Shown: positions 11,245 through 24,715, counted from the first letter of the stretch. The stretch is 64,000 bases of DNA from Ceratobasidium sp. AG-K (GCA_037039685.1 JAWNGF010000003.1:2480001-2544000), one strand, 5' to 3'. Notes: generated by a model not told the origin, from the letters alone. Made by a program: numbers and translations.

Positions 11245-12124
11245 TTATAGCACCGGGTCGTCCTCCCAGCAGCCTCTGATGCTGAGCGATTCGAGCTGTG
11301 GTAGGTTACCCAAGACGCTGAAGGTTTCCGGTTGAGGGATGCACAAGGTGCTGGCAAATGAGCGGAGGTTGGTCAATGAAGCAAGGGTATGGTGATAATC
11401 ATCACTGGGGACGTAAGATTTACCAGGACCTTGAAAAATGTAGGTTGAACTCTGTGGGTAAAGCTCCAAGGCCTTGATTTGCGGGCAGGTATCGTGAACT
11501 TTTTGGAGGAGGCGGGAACCGAGGTTGGATTCACATGAGAAGGATGCCCCATTTTGTGAAGGATGGTTCGAATCTCAACCAGAGATGGGGAGAAAAACAA
11601 CTAAATGAACTCAAGGAGGGTGTTACTTTGTATTCCGGCGTCTATGTATGTGGTAATGCGTCGTAGATTCGGCAGAAGTGAACGCTCGGCTGCTAGTTGA
11701 AAAAGTGGTTTCTTGTTCATAATCTCTTGACTGGAGTCTCCGCCGAAAATCTCCAGTTCTTGAACCCATGCAGTGTATATGTCGAACCGATCGAGTTCTA
11801 GTATTGAGGGCAACCTTATCTTCTAGAAACCGCAGACCAGGGTTAACACACCGTACGACAGCATAAAGATAGCCAACCCACGATTTCTGCAAAGCCATAA
11901 CGCGCGCCCTGTGAGTCTCTAAACCGGAAAAGCCCCACTTTGGCGTCTTTGATAAGCCGCAAGAGAAAATCGAGTCTCGGCACACGTCTCCATACAGCCG
12001 GTCCCACTGAGCTAAACAAGTACCGCGACGCAAGCATAAGCTGGATGCGGTTTCGGTTCAATCAACACGCGATGGATGACAACAGCTCTAGGACTTCCAA
12101 AACGTGGCTCGCGTTGTTCCTCAT
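11245..12124 (-). pseudogene. Decayed F-box paralogue
   Basis: Same layout as the gene at 9545-10846: an F-box start (RNNASHVLEVLELLSSIA), then NRIQLMLASRYLFSSVGPAV, an intron at the same position, and leucine-rich segments (LPNLRRITTY, LTNLRSFAST, LPQLESLSIRGCW). It is broken in several places. A TGA falls in the F-box, where the intact copies read through. Near 11600 a stop and frame change interrupt the middle. Homology stops at DDPVL near 11245, losing the final third. No functional product is expected. Confidence 0.8.
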
Positions 12125-12794
12125 GGTTGTATTTGTGTTTTCGTCTATAAAAGGAGAAAAATTAAGAAGGTGGGAGGCCTATGAGCTATGAAATAGCTGA
12201 AAAAAGGTACGCGTCCCGACCGAGTGAACGCGGGTTTGGAGTTGTGCGTGGGGATCAAACGCGCGTAAGCTTTGGCATTTGAGGTTCTAAGCGCCGAGCA
12301 ACAGACACCGCATACAGCTCGATGCGATTGCTATCGATATGTATCGTTTTCTATATGGAACATAGGGTAGCTACGAAGCACGCCACTAAGATCATGTACA
12401 TCCTTTGGATTTGTCATCGTATCGCTCTTCTGTCAAGGATGAGCGAAGAATGAGCAAGGATATTGCATAGTTCAGGGAACATTGAAGCCATCAGAGTGTT
12501 AGCGTTGTAAAATGTACCGGTTGCTCTCGAACACTGGATTTATTTCAGGACCAGGGCAAGTGACCCATCAAAAGCTGGAGACTGGCCACCCAGTCGATCG
12601 ATCGCCGCGCCTCTCCATCAATCATTGAAGGGGCTTGGCCAATGCGTACGAGATTGAGTGTTAAAAATCATCAATACACAAATACAATGGCAAGAACGAT
12701 CCAAAGCTTCATGAGAGTTCGTCACGTGATTAAACACAATTCTGGAATAAAACGTTCTAGACTGGCCATAGCGATAAGGACAAGGTTGGTGTGG
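12125..12794. other. Intergenic, no gene recognised
   Basis: AT-balanced sequence between the F-box pseudogene and the ATG12 3' end. Only short open frames; no repeat noted. Confidence 0.5.
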
Positions 12795-13367
12795 TTAGCC
12801 CCAAGCGGCAGTTGTGCTATAGGTTTATTAGCAAATCTATAGCACATATTTGACGAACGGCCTACCTGTAGTTGACAATCAAGTGGCCATCCGTCGCAAA
12901 GCACTACTCACCCAAATTAGCTCTCTGAGAAAGACGCAAAACGTTGAGGACGCACTTTGAAAAGATTCGCCACAGTATCATCCGGTGCAGGCGAGAAGGC
13001 CAAATTGATATACGTGAACTGCACCATCAAGTTAGCCACAAGCCTTGCGAGATGAGATGTCAACATACGAGCGGATCGGTAGGCTGCCACCCCAACTCTT
13101 TCCTCAAAAACTGTATGACCGCCTGGAATCGATTCGAAGCAGTAATCTTGTAGAAATTTTGCTTCATGATTGGTGCGTTCCCTACCGCCTTGAACCGCAC
13201 AACCACTATTCCCGCCGTCGCTGATCAGCTCATGTGGCGATGGAAAGACAAAACTTACCTTTGGCAGTATCGCGCTTTCCATACAACTGCAGCGCGTCCA
13301 GCTGCGCCGAGGTGGGTTGCTCGGACATGACAGAAGGCGCGTGTCCGTCAGATACAGGACCTGACAT
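12795..13367 (-). CDS. ATG12: Autophagy ubiquitin-like protein ATG12
   Basis: Ubiquitin-like modifier joined to Atg5 to form the E3-like complex that lipidates Atg8. Five exons in frame: 13367-13259, 13205-13069, 13018-12956, 12903-12866 and 12816-12795, giving 122 residues. The ubiquitin-fold core is clear: [20 protein letters not shown], then [34 protein letters not shown] and [12 protein letters not shown]. The last exon is only 22 bases and supplies TTAAWG followed by stop, so the C-terminal glycine needed for conjugation is present. All four introns are GT..AG, 49-53 bp. The start is the first of two ATGs (MSGPVSDG.. and, 13 codons on, MSEQPTSA). At about 120 residues it is short compared with yeast Atg12, as in animals. 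Confidence 0.93.
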
Positions 13368-14299
13368 TTCGTTTACGCCCTATGTGCCGAGTATTGAATT
13401 GGAAAGACCCGTGGCAAGAGCCGGGTCACGTGGAACCACAACCAAGCGCCGAACACTGCATTTGGTCATGTCGGCGCCGACGCGAAGTTTCGGGGTGCCC
13501 AAGAAGTGCTAGAAGCCTGAGGGCCGAGCAATCAAACAGTTCTTGACAGTGCAGGCTCACGTCTTCCATCGTAGGGCCTCATATCATGTAGAAAACTGCT
13601 CAAATTTCCTTGAGACGACAGTTATGCGAAACATTTTACGCGGTCGAAACCTTATCGCATGCATGCTCGAAATGTTCCTTTCATTTCGCATATGAGCGAG
13701 ACGCGTTCTTTTGCAATAAAAGTGGCGAGAGTGTAAAGTGCATGGCGAGTAAACCCGGTTGCCTCTCTCGCCACCTCTGGTGGCTGTAGTCTTGCCGCCC
13801 GATATAGGTTTGTTGGCCGAGTGCACCTCATGGGTACAGGCAGGGCCGTATTCCAACGGAGCCGCATGGATGATACCACAATTTGGCTTTTGAATCCATG
13901 ACTGGAATGATCAAAGGACAGTCCCGTAATAATACACCAAACCACCCCGTGCCTGGCAACCAAAGCGCGCTCCGAGTCCGCTCCGAACTGGATTTAGAGA
14001 AAAAGTCTTAAAATAAGTTCGGATGGGCCGCAAAGATAGGTAAAATGAAGACGGGTTGAGCAGAAGACGAACCCGCCGCCGGAAGAGTGACTGGTTGCCA
14101 AGGGAATTTGACTGGATTGTCGATCAGTATTCACGTAATTTTTAATTTCTGCACGTGGCTGTGAGGGCTCTTGATGCGCCGAAGAGTTGAAACACCCCTT
14201 TTGCGAAACTCGGGTCCATTTGCCATCTGCCGCTTTAAAAGCGAGGGATGTCCGCCATTATGCCTCAGGTTCTTACTTTCCTTCCCCTCTTTGCCAGCC
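13368..14299. other. Divergent intergenic region between ATG12 and SOD copy 1
   Basis: Contains the 5' flanks of two divergent genes. Minus-strand open frames of 90 and 103 codons overlap here without recognisable domains. A CACGTG hexamer occurs at about 13429. No RNA gene seen. Confidence 0.5.
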
Positions 14300-15390
14300 A
14301 TGATCTTCTCTGCTGCCGCGGTCCTTTCTGTCGCTACTACTGCCTTGGCCTCTCTCCAAGCCGGGGTATGTTCATCCATGCTACGATTATGTTCCTTGCT
14401 GACTTTTCCTCAGGCTAGTCACGGTCACTCCAAGCACTCCCCCAAGCTCTACGCGTGGGCGGATCTTACCCACCCTGTAAGTAACCAGTCACACACCAGG
14501 ATTCAGGACTAAACAATTGGCCATGCAGAGCTCTGGCGTTTCGGGCAAGATCGAGTTTTGGGGTACCATGGATGGCGAACCTACTTACATCAAGTGGAGC
14601 AAGTTGAAGGGCCTCAACAAGGCCGTCAGCCCTGCTTTTGGCTACCACATTCACACCAACCCGGTTGGCCCTGGCGGTGACTGCGCCAAGGTCGGTTCAT
14701 TCAATCATCTTTTTCAAATGGAGCTCGAAGTTGATTCCCCATTTTTAACAGACGCTTGCTCATCTGGACCCTCTCAAAGCTACCCCGAGCTTGGTCTGCA
14801 ACCCTGCGTTCCCCCAGTACTGCGAGACCGGTGACCTCTCTGGCAAGCACGGAAAGCTCAATGCCACCGATAATGGCAAGATTGCCGCGTTTGGGTACAG
14901 CGATGACTTTGTGCGTTTCTACCCTCAGTCCCATTCGATCCTCGGACGCTCGGTTGTCATCCATGCGGCCAACACCACCCGTATCGCGTGCGGTAACATC
15001 ATCAGCGTCTTGGACGGTACGGCCGACAAGTCGCGCAAGCCCACAGGCAAGCCCTCGAAATACGTCACAGAATACGCCACCGCTGCCCCAGTCGCGCCAA
15101 CTCCTGTCGTGACCTGGTCCAACGGCACTACCTTCCCTGGTAAGATTCCAGGAACTGTGTTGCCTGAGCGCTTATACTAATCTTCGTTGTGTTTAGACGA
15201 AGCGTCTATTGCCGCGATCCCCCACCGCTTGCCCATTCCTGCCCTTAAGCTCTCAGAGGCACAGAACGTGAAGCTCGTTGACATCACCCACAAGGTCAAG
15301 TTCGCGGGCTCCGAGCAGGAGGTCACTCAGCCCAAGGAGGAAAAGGTCGACGAGTGGGACGGCAAGTTCTCCGATGAATGTGTCGCTTAA
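14300..15390 (+). CDS. Secreted superoxide dismutase-like protein (Cu-only type), copy 1
   Basis: Five exons encode a protein with a clear signal peptide (MIFSAAAVLSVATTALAS). The SOD fold is marked by FGYHIHTNPVGPGGDC (Cu ligands in HIH, near residues 83-85), TLAHLDPLK (bridging histidine), GRSVVIHAANTTRIACGNI (fourth Cu ligand and active-site arginine) and two cysteines placed for the usual disulphide. The zinc-ligand histidines of Cu/Zn SOD are missing; CETGDLSGKHG, typical of fungal Cu-only extracellular SODs, stands in their place. It should convert superoxide to peroxide outside the cell. A C-terminal extension of about 100 residues is charged and has no visible GPI or membrane segment. 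Start: the ATG giving the signal peptide. A paralogue lies at 28895-30028. Confidence 0.85.
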
Positions 15391-17243
15391 TTCCTTGGTC
15401 CGTTTGAGAGCGGGACGGGATTGTGCCTGGGTAAATCGTTGATTGTACCTTTTTCTCGGGGTTAGGATTGTTTGGGTACACTCTATTTGACTCGGTTTGA
15501 ACAAGGGCGACTGCTGTCGTCCCCTTCACTCTCTTGTGCTGCGCCACTCTTTTTTTGTGCTTTGTGCCCATGCATCTTGCCTTGTGGCTACTGGCTAGTA
15601 TGTATGGTATTCACTTCAATAGTAAATTCCACTATTTCTTTTACACAGCTTTTGATTGTGGCCAGGTGTGAGGATCACTGGAGTCGTCGGCGAACTGCCT
15701 GCCATGGCGCCCAGAAAGCTCGAACCTTGGCTTAGACGCCATGCCAATCGAATCCTAGGCGTCGCATGCATATATCTTACTCTGATATTGGCCATCAAAG
15801 CCAACGCAGGGGAGTTCGGTGAGCTTGAGTCGATTTGATCGTCCGTACAGGGGTGGCGTCTCGTTCGTGGTCAGAACATGAGGGTTTAGCGTTTCACGGC
15901 ACTGAAGCTATGATACCCTCGACAATACCTCGGCGATCAAGTCATTTACCGACGAACCAACGGATATTAGTATCATTACCCATAGCTATGATACGTAGGC
16001 TCCACCTGCTCACTCCAATTCCGCTGCGGAAATTAAGGGTATGCGCATGTGGTATGTTGTATGGGGTCATTCTTTGACTTTCTGATTTAGGTGAGTGATC
16101 GGTTTTGGAGCGAAACTGTATGCGGGAATGGTCGCTAGTTTCAAACTTCGCTACTCTGAACCTGATAGAGATTGAGTGTCTCAGGATGTACGGAATGAAT
16201 AATCAGAAGAGATTGCTCCTAACGGCGCCCATAATTGTAATCAGAGGACAGACAATTCTATTCCTCGGCTGAGCGCGTCGGTGCGCGATATCTATCCCTC
16301 CTTGAACTTTTGTAATGAGGTCTGACCGGTGAAGCCGATATTTGATCATCATTTTCAGATTAAACTACTTCCATCTTTGAATACCGGGTGGATTACCTTT
16401 AGGGGCAAATAATGGCATCATATAAAATCACCCTCGATTAATGGAGCGATGATATGGCCCAATATTGCACCATTCCAGCGACTTACCTTTCACTGGGGTC
16501 GGATATCGAAGCTGCTGATGGTCGCCTACCAATTGGTCAATATCCTACGCCGACTGCCATTGTGGCTCTCCATAGCTAGCTTACGTGCATTGGTCTCTAA
16601 GGCACGATCTATTTGAAGGGGCTCCATAAAATCTGGTTGCTGGTATCATCAGTGATGTCAGGGGATTACGAGAACGATCACAGCGAGAAACTATGGCCGA
16701 TTACCGCGACATACTTGATGAGAGACGAAATTTCAGATTCTGGCGGGTTCACAGTAGATGCGAACTATATCATACATCTACTCGTATAGTAGGAGAACTG
16801 GGGTAGAGGCGACGCGCTAGGCATGTGTGAGCTAGTTGACGAGCTCCGAATCGAAGCACCGCATATATGCAGTAGGCCGTTTATTCCCGTAGGCGCTGGG
16901 TCTGGTGTCCATGCAATCACGTGTACCCGTTTTTTAATATGAATATTTCTTTCTTTTTTCTTTTGAATACGTCTTTAACGAGCTACATGAAAAAGAGGCC
17001 AAACCGCTCGGTGCCGATAAGGACATAGAGTTCGGGGGCGAACGGCGAGAGGAAAAAAAAGTGTCCACACGAGAAAGTCCCCGAAGGGCGTCACGTGTAC
17101 CCGTACCTCAACCGACCCTTCCTGGAGTCCAAATACCTGCGAATCATTGATGCGATTTGTGGTAAAATGGGCTGGGCTTTCGATTTTTTCAACCACCCCA
17201 CCTTGCTCTCCATCTATTACTGACGCCTCGCGCAAGTACTATC
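15391..17243. other. Long intergenic stretch, no gene supported
   Basis: Almost 1.9 kb from the SOD 3' end to the first P450. Pyrimidine-rich sequence follows the SOD stop as a likely 3' untranslated region. No P450 relic, transposase or repeat recognised; open frames are below 90 codons. Two CACGTG-containing sites occur near 16919 and 17094, before the P450 start. Confidence 0.5.
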
Positions 17244-19381
17244 ATGAGCAAAATCGCAACTACCCATCCGCTGACCGGTGCCTTGACCGCAACCGTCGCG
17301 CTCTCTTTGATTTACTGGTATTTAAAGCCCAAGCCACTCAAATATTTCCCCTACAATCCCGTAACAAGTGTTCTCGGCGATATACCAGAGATTATGCAGA
17401 CCATCAAGAGCGGGAAAACTCTCTGGGATTACTTGGAGCTGCTCATCAACAGACACGGCCCGGTGGTTCAGGTTAGAAAGTTGCATCAAGTGCTCTCGCT
17501 ATTCAGTAACGCATAGAGCGCACCATCAGATGTTTATTGGCAGACAAGGGTATTTGGTTGTCGCAGATCCAGTGGAAGTAGAGCGTCTTATATCCGGGAG
17601 GAATGTTGATGTTGCTCCAGCAATGAATGAGTTGTGAGTAAAGCCTGGTTATTGTGAGCAGAGATCTATCTGACTTAAAAGCACTCGTGCTAATAGATTC
17701 GCTCCGCTAGTACCTAGAAGCCAAGTCTCTCTCCCTACAAGTAAGTTCAAACAGACGAGAACACATGTTCGCAGTGTTTGGAACACCCCAGACTTATGTT
17801 GCAACCTAGACAACACGTGGAAACACCACCGACGAGTGCTTGGACCAAGCATGCATCGGCGGTATCTCTCTCGCATGACTAACCACATTTCAAATGCGGC
17901 CCTTTCTCTCGTGAAACTCTGGGATGCAAAACTCGAGATCGCTGGGGAGAATTCATTTGGTACGAATACTGACTTTGGGCTGGCAACGGCGGTAAGCTCA
18001 AACTTAAAACCTCGGGAAAGTTGTGCTCACCCTTATCTTGCATTCGCAAACCTAGGACTCGATAGGTAGGCCGAAGCTCTGCTACTCCTCGAGACATTGT
18101 ACTGACGACACATTGGTTTACAAGCAAGCATTTCAATGGGATTCTCGTTCGGATGCGTAGAGGCCGCAATACGCTCCATTTCCGCGGGTCCCTCTGGCAC
18201 GCAGGATGTTATTAATATAAGTATAGGCGACCCTCCACCTCTTTATCGCGCCGTTCAAACCACCCTATCATACATCACTCTTACTTCGAAGCTTCCCTTC
18301 CCTTCCATTACTATGCCTATCTATATGTGGCTCTCTTCCCGTTGGCGTAACGACAGGCACCTACTCAGGACATTCATGCTAGACAAGATCGCCGAGGCGC
18401 GAGGAAGAGTGGATAGCCTTGCACAGCCTGGCAGGCTGGTAACAGACGCTGACTGTATATTGGATATGCTCATACAGCACGAAATACGAGAGAGATCTGA
18501 CGTATTAACCACGGACGAGCTAGTCGACGAGCTGTTGACGGTTTTCATGTAAGCCAGCGCTGTCCCGCTCGTAGACAACAGATGCGTTTCATGCCCGCGT
18601 AGAAACTAACTTGTGTGTGTTTAGAGCTGGCCAGGAAACTACCGCTTCGGTACTCGCTTGGTTTGTGAAATATATGCCGAAGGACCCAGATATACAGCGT
18701 CGGCTCCACGGCGAAATATGTTCCGCTTTTGGAAGCGAAAGTTCTATGCCCTTGAGTATCCTCAGTGATGCTGAGAGGTTACCCATTCTTGAGGCAGTGA
18801 CCGTCGAAACCCTACGGTGTGCTCAAGTAGCATCCATCACGACCCGTCACTGTATGTGAAAATTCTATCTATTTATAGTTTTAATCTGAGATTCTTGCCT
18901 ATTCAACCTAGTGCTCAACGACGACATCATAATGGGACGTCCTGTCTCGAAAGGTACTAACGCGCACCAAATAGCTTGGGATTAATAATGATTGCGAGAG
19001 CAGGCTCGACCATCATGATACCAATGGGGTATTTAGGACTCAAGGAGTCGGAATGGGGCCCGGATGCAAAGGAATGGCGTCCTACCAGATGGCTCAGCGA
19101 GGATGGGTTATTTGATCGAAATAGGGGCGCCGATGGTACACCCTTTGGGCTAGGTCATAGGTCGTGCTTTGGAGAGAAGTTGGCGGTACGTCGTATTACA
19201 ACCATTTTGCGCTGTCGCCCTTACCTTCTCCCAGAGAACTCAACTTAAGATTTTCATTGCCACACTCTCGCGTGCATTCTTTTTCAAGCCTGTAGAGTTC
19301 GAATTCGATTCGTGGGACTCGGTAACGGTTATTACGAGGCTACCGAAGAAGTGCCACGTTAGATTGGAGCACTGGGGTTGA
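17244..19381 (+). CDS. Cytochrome P450, island member 1
   Basis: Membrane-anchored haem monooxygenase. It begins MSKIATTHPLTG with a hydrophobic anchor (ALTATVALSLIYWYL) and a proline hinge (KPKPLKYFPYNP). Motifs in order: helix C WKHHRRVLGPSM; helix I AGQETTASVLAWF; ExxR in VTVETLRCAQ; WRPTRW, matching the PERF block; haem loop FGLGHRSCFGEKLA with the cysteine ligand. The end is KKCHVRLEHWG then stop. About ten exons are joined by short GT..AG introns, one exon of about 10 bases (GACTCGATAG) between 18055 and 18066. All catalytic motifs are present and the exon frames join, so it looks functional. Substrate unknown. Neighbouring P450s share the same exon layout. Confidence 0.88.
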
Positions 19382-20097
19382 AATACCCGTTCCTATAGTA
19401 TAACAATGTTTGTGGGGCTATAGGGTTTATGTAATCGCGCAAGGAAGAAACGAGAACACGTAGCTGGATGTATGCATGTTTTTTTCTTGATTCGACAACT
19501 AGTCCAAGCTAACATCCAACGTGAAGCACGCTCCCAAACCAGAACTATGATCAATCGGGATTCGTGTAAGGTCCCACGGACTTGGGTCGTTAAGATACTT
19601 AGATATACGTTTATAGAAGTGTGAGGCGTAAGCCGTAGAGTAGGAGTGAAAGACAGCAAGGTGCACGGGCCAAGTGCGTAAGTAGCCAAGCGAGCCTGAG
19701 GAAGCGCGGGTGAAACAAAGCACAATATACTATTATGGCAATGTTGCCAGGCTTTCAGGACCGACTTATATGGCAAGCCTGCGAACCTCACTAGAGGTGC
19801 GCCATCGCCTCTTTACTCCCGAACAGATCGGATTTTTTGCCGAAATGCACGTTCTTTCGAGATGGAGGATACGTTTTAGTAGTCGTTATGTACTATTGAT
19901 CCTGGATTGGCGCTCGCTAAGCGCCCGGGCACTCGTACCTGTACTGGTTGTTGCCCTGGGAAGGCATCCCCGAAAGGCTTATCACATAGCTTCAATGGCG
20001 TAAAAGCGGCCGCCAATAGAAATTCATGGCTAGTGCTACCTTTCCTCCACCTACGCCGGATCTCGAGACCCGACTCACTTAACGAACAGTCGTAGCC
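19382..20097. other. Intergenic between P450 1 and 2
   Basis: No gene recognised. A minus frame of 132 codons (19791-19393) has no recognisable domain and is not called. Confidence 0.5.
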
Positions 20098-22249
20098 ATG
20101 GACGTCTTTGACAATACCGTAGCGATAAAATTGCTATTCTGTAGTACGGCAGCAGTCGTTCTCTGTTCGACAGCCTATTCGTGGCTCAAACCCAAACCGC
20201 TTCCCTACTTTCCGCACAACCCAGTTACAGGGCTCCTGGGGGATATACCCGAGATTGCGCAAACTATCAAGAGCGGCAAAACTATTGTAGACTACTTTGG
20301 TTTACTTTTCGATAGGCACGGTCCCGTGGTCCAGGCTAGTGATTAAATGTTGATATCTTATGATTGACGTGCCAAATCGTGATGCTAGGTATGCATTGGT
20401 CGGGGGGTAGCCCTTGTCGTCGCAGATAAAGCGGAAGCAGAACGGCTAATCGCTGGCAAAAACCTTGATCTTTCGCCATCTGTGAACCAAATGTAAGTGA
20501 TCTGGTTCATCGAAATCAACCGGGAAAGCTCATAACAGTGTGTGTGCTCGAATAGCTTCTTTCCAATCATGCCTACAAGTCAGGTATCTTTACCAACAAG
20601 TAAGCACCACAACGCACTTGGGTTTGGAATAAGAATACTCACTATTTGATACTTGCTTAGATACCATGTGGAAGCATCATCGGCGGGTTCTTGGACCGAG
20701 CATGCACAGAAGATATCTTTCACGCATGACAGACCACATATCGAATGCTGCCGTTTCTCTCGTGCGGCTATGGGAGAATAAGCTTGCTATTGCTCAGAAT
20801 AGTTCATTTGACGCGGAGGCTGATCTTCGACTAGCAACCATGGTAAGTTCCTATATTTGCTATCCCAATGAGAAGCGAAATACGATTGACTGGCTTGTTG
20901 GTTAATTTAGGACTCAATAGGTAGGTCACGCTCTTTTAGTGGCTCAGCGTGGAGGCTAAACTCTCGACTGGTTCTTGAAGCAAACATTTCGATCGGCTCT
21001 TCCTTTGGTTGTATCAATCTGGCGATCAGGTCAATATTATCTGGTCCATCTAGTACACACAACGTTGCAGATATCACCACAGGGGAGCCAACCCCAATCT
21101 ACCGTGCCATTCGCACGGTCCTAACCTACGCGGCCCGCGCTTCAACCCTTCCTTTCGGATCAATTACTATTCCTGTGTATATGCGGTTGTCACCAACCTT
21201 CCGAAAAGCCAGGAGCTTGCTCCAGACGTTCATGCTTGCGAAGATCGCTGCTGCGAGGCAACGGGAAGACAACATTGCTAAATCTGGCGAACTGATGACC
21301 GACGCTGATTGTATCCTGGATATGCTCATTCAGCAGGAGATACGAGAGGGATCAGAGGCACTCAGCACTGGGGAGCTACTCGATGAACTATTAACAGTTT
21401 TCATGTGAGTATACTTGACTCCTTGTTGATATCTGGACACCCGTTTATATTACCCATAACAACCAACTCGCCTACAGCGCGGGGCAAGATACTACCTCGT
21501 CAGCGCTTGCTTGGTTCGTCAAATTTATGCCCAAAGACCCAGAAATTCAGCGTAGGTTGCATGACGAAGTATGCACCGTCTTTGGCAAAGAGGATGGAAA
21601 CTTGTCCCCGATGGATCTGACTATCCTGAGTGACTCCGAGAGGGTACCTATCCTCGAAGCCGTGACTACGGAGACTCTAAGATGCGGTTTAGTAGCTGCT
21701 GGAATAGCCCGCCGTTGTGAGTTAGACTATAGCCTGCTAGACCAGATCTAAGCACGTCTCCGTTTTGATCAGTGATCGATGATGATACTATCATGGGTCG
21801 CCATGTCCCAAAAGGTATTTTACAATGTGCTTTGGTCATATGGTCAATAATGAACATATGCACAGGCTTTACTATCATGATCATCACGGGGCTTATGGGA
21901 ATTAAAGAGTCTGATTGGGGCCCGGACGCAAAAGAGTGGCGTCCCAGCAGATGGCTTAAAGAGGACGGTTCGTTCAACCGACACGCAGGACCCGATGGCT
22001 CACCATTCGGAATGGGGCACCGCTCCTGCTTTGGTCAGAAGCTCGCGGTACGTTCACGTCGAATATACTGCCAATGTCGCCCATTCCTAACCCAACCTCT
22101 AGGTAATTCAATTAAAGATATTCATCGCAACGCTTTCACGTGCATTTTTCTTTAAACCTGTAGCTTCCGAGGTTGATTCGTGGGAGTCGGTCTCGGTTAT
22201 CACGACTCAACCTAAAAAATGCTACATCAGGGTCGAACGATGGGATTGA
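20098..22249 (+). CDS. Cytochrome P450, island member 2
   Basis: Starts MDVFDNTVAIKLLFC with a transmembrane anchor and the hinge LKPKPLPYFPHNPVTG. Motifs: helix C MWKHHRRVLGPSMHRR; helix I AGQDTTSSALAWFV; ExxR in VTTETLRCGL; WRPSRWLKEDGSF; haem loop FGMGHRSCFGQKLA. The C-terminus is KKCYIRVERWD at the TGA 22247-22249. Exon order and intron positions match P450 members 1 and 3, and much of the protein is near-identical to member 3, e.g. IAQTIKSGKTI, KIAAARQREDN and TDADCILDMLIQQE. This indicates a recent tandem duplication. Looks intact; substrate unknown. Confidence 0.87.
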
Positions 22250-22552
22250 AACGCTTGTCGCTTTGTGTAGTTTCTGCTAGACCAGATTTCCACATATACA
22301 ATAATCCCTTGAACGTGAATCACGAATATATGCGTGCATTTTCTTTTTGGGATGCCCATGCTCCAAATGACTAATAGCCCTAGTGCGGACTAGCGATGCA
22401 ATCCCGAAAGGGCTGTACTAGCACGTAGCCCCAAAGTGACGCGAACAGAACTACCTATTTGAATTTCGCGTCGACGCTTGCTCCTCCTGCAACCACACAC
22501 TGTCTGATACGGGATCCTGTTGTCTGCCCAGTTTAACTTCGAGTTTTTGACC

Positions 22553-24715
22553 ATGGACAGTGTCGGGAATACTGTAGCAATACGATTTCTTACCTATAGC
22601 ACGGTGGCATGCATCCTCGGTGTATCCATCTACTCATGGCTCAAACCCAAACCACTTCCCTACCTTCCGCATAATCCGGTTACAGGGCTGCTGGGAGACA
22701 TACCCGAGATCGCACAAACCATCAAGAGTGGAAAAACCATAATAGACTACTTTGGTGTACTTGTCGATAGACACGGTCCAATCGTTCAGGTTAGTAGTTA
22801 GACGTTGATACCCCACAATAACGGATAAAAATCCATAATACTAGGTGTGCATTGGTGGGCAAGTAATTTTACTTGTCGCGGGTAAAGCGGAAATAGAACA
22901 GCTTGTGACTGGAAAAAACATGGATCTTTCGCTTTCCATAAACCGAATGTGAGTGACCTGCACCGCCGGAGCCAGCAAGCGATAGTCACAACACCACCTA
23001 TACCCGGTTAGCTTCTTCCCCATTATGCCCACCAGCCAGATATCTTTGCCGACGAGTACGTGCTGCAAAGCACCTGGGATTTTAATAGTGACTCTAATGA
23101 CCTGATGCCCCCATAGATAACATATGGAAGCATCATCGTCGTGTTCTTGGACCAAGTATGCACCGAAGATACCTCTCGCGCATGGCAGTCCACGTCTCGA
23201 ACGCGGCTAATTCTCTTGTGGAGCTATGGGGGAGGAAAGCTAACCTCGCACAGGACAGCTCATTTGGCGCGGACGCCGATCTTCGACTAGCCACCATAGT
23301 AGGTCCCCGCATTTACTGTCTCAAGGAGAGGGATCACTATTTTCTGGTACGCTGTTAATCTAGGACTCGATAGGTAGGCTACATTCTGTCCGTCACTAAG
23401 TACAGCGGCTGAAGCCTAAACCGGCTCAAGCCAATATTTCATTAGGATCTTCGCTGGGTTGTATTGATCAGGCGATCAAGTCAATATCGTCTGGTCCAGC
23501 TAGCACGTGCAATGTAACAGATATCATAACTGGAGATCCAACACCAACCTACCGAGCTATTCGCACTGTTCTCAGCTATGCAACCCGCGCGGCCACCCTT
23601 CCTTTTGGCTCCCTTACCATCCCCATCTATATGCGATTCTCGCCAAGCTTCCGTAGGGCCAGGTACTCACTTCATACATTCATGCTTACCAAGATCGCTG
23701 CTGCTAGGCAGCGAGAAGATAATAATGTTAAGTCCGGCGAGCTCATAACTGACGCTGATTGCATCCTCGACATGCTCATCCAGCAAGAAGTGCGAGAAGG
23801 ATCGGAGGCGCTTAGTCCTAATGAATTGCTTGATGAGCTAATGACTGTGTTCATGTGAGTATGCATGACTAGATCACCAGCCGATATCTGGACACAGGGA
23901 ATCATGGCGATACTTATGAAATCAAACCCGTCCACAGAGCAGGGCAAGAAACTACCTCTTCAGCGCTCGCTTGGTTCGTTAAATTTGTAGCCAAAGACCC
24001 AGAAATCCAACGTAGGTTGCACGAAGAAATGTGCACTGTCTTCGGTACAGGGGACGAAAACTCGTCTCCCACGACTCTGAGCGTACTTAGCGACGCAGAG
24101 AGCGTACCAATACTGGAAGCTGTGGCTACGGAGACCCTACGATGTGCTCTAGTGGCTGCTGCTGTTTCCCGACAACGTAAGTCCGCACCTAACTGACTAG
24201 CAAACCCGAGTCGATGGCAGTCTTCATCACTAATAGTGCTCAATGACGATACCATCATGGGCCGTCACGTCCCAAAGGGTATTCTCCAATTTGTCACAGG
24301 TTGAGAGCCTAAGACTGATAACAGGAGCAGGTACGACGATCTTGCTCCTGACGGGGCTGATGGGAATTCAAGAGTCTGATTGGGGCCCGGACGCGAGAGT
24401 ATGGCGTCCCAGCAGGTGGCTTAGAGAGGATGGTTCGTTCAACCGACACGCAGGACCTGATGGATCGCCATTCGGACTGGGACACCGCTCCTGTTTTGGT
24501 CAGAAGCTTGCGGTACGTTACATCAAACATACTCGTAGCGCCGTCCATTCCTTACTTTCATTCTATAGGTGATGCAGTTGAAGATTTTTATCGCAACGCT
24601 CTCACGAGCATTTTTCTTCAAGCCCGTGGCACCCGAAGTTGATTCATGGGAAGCGGTCTCGGTTATCACGACACAACCCAAGCAGTGCTACATTAGGATC
24701 GAGCGATGGGACTGA
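22553..24715 (+). CDS. Cytochrome P450, island member 3
   Basis: Closest relative of member 2. It starts MDSVGNTVAIRFLTYS at 22553, aligned with the ATG of member 2; an in-frame ATG at 22520 is less likely. Motifs: helix C WKHHRRVLGPSMHRR; helix I AGQETTSSALAWFV; ExxR in VATETLRCAL; WRPSRWLREDGSF; haem loop FGLGHRSCFGQKLA; C-terminus KQCYIRIERWD ending at 24715. Roughly ten short-intron exons with splice sites placed as in the neighbours. No disruption found. Confidence 0.87.
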
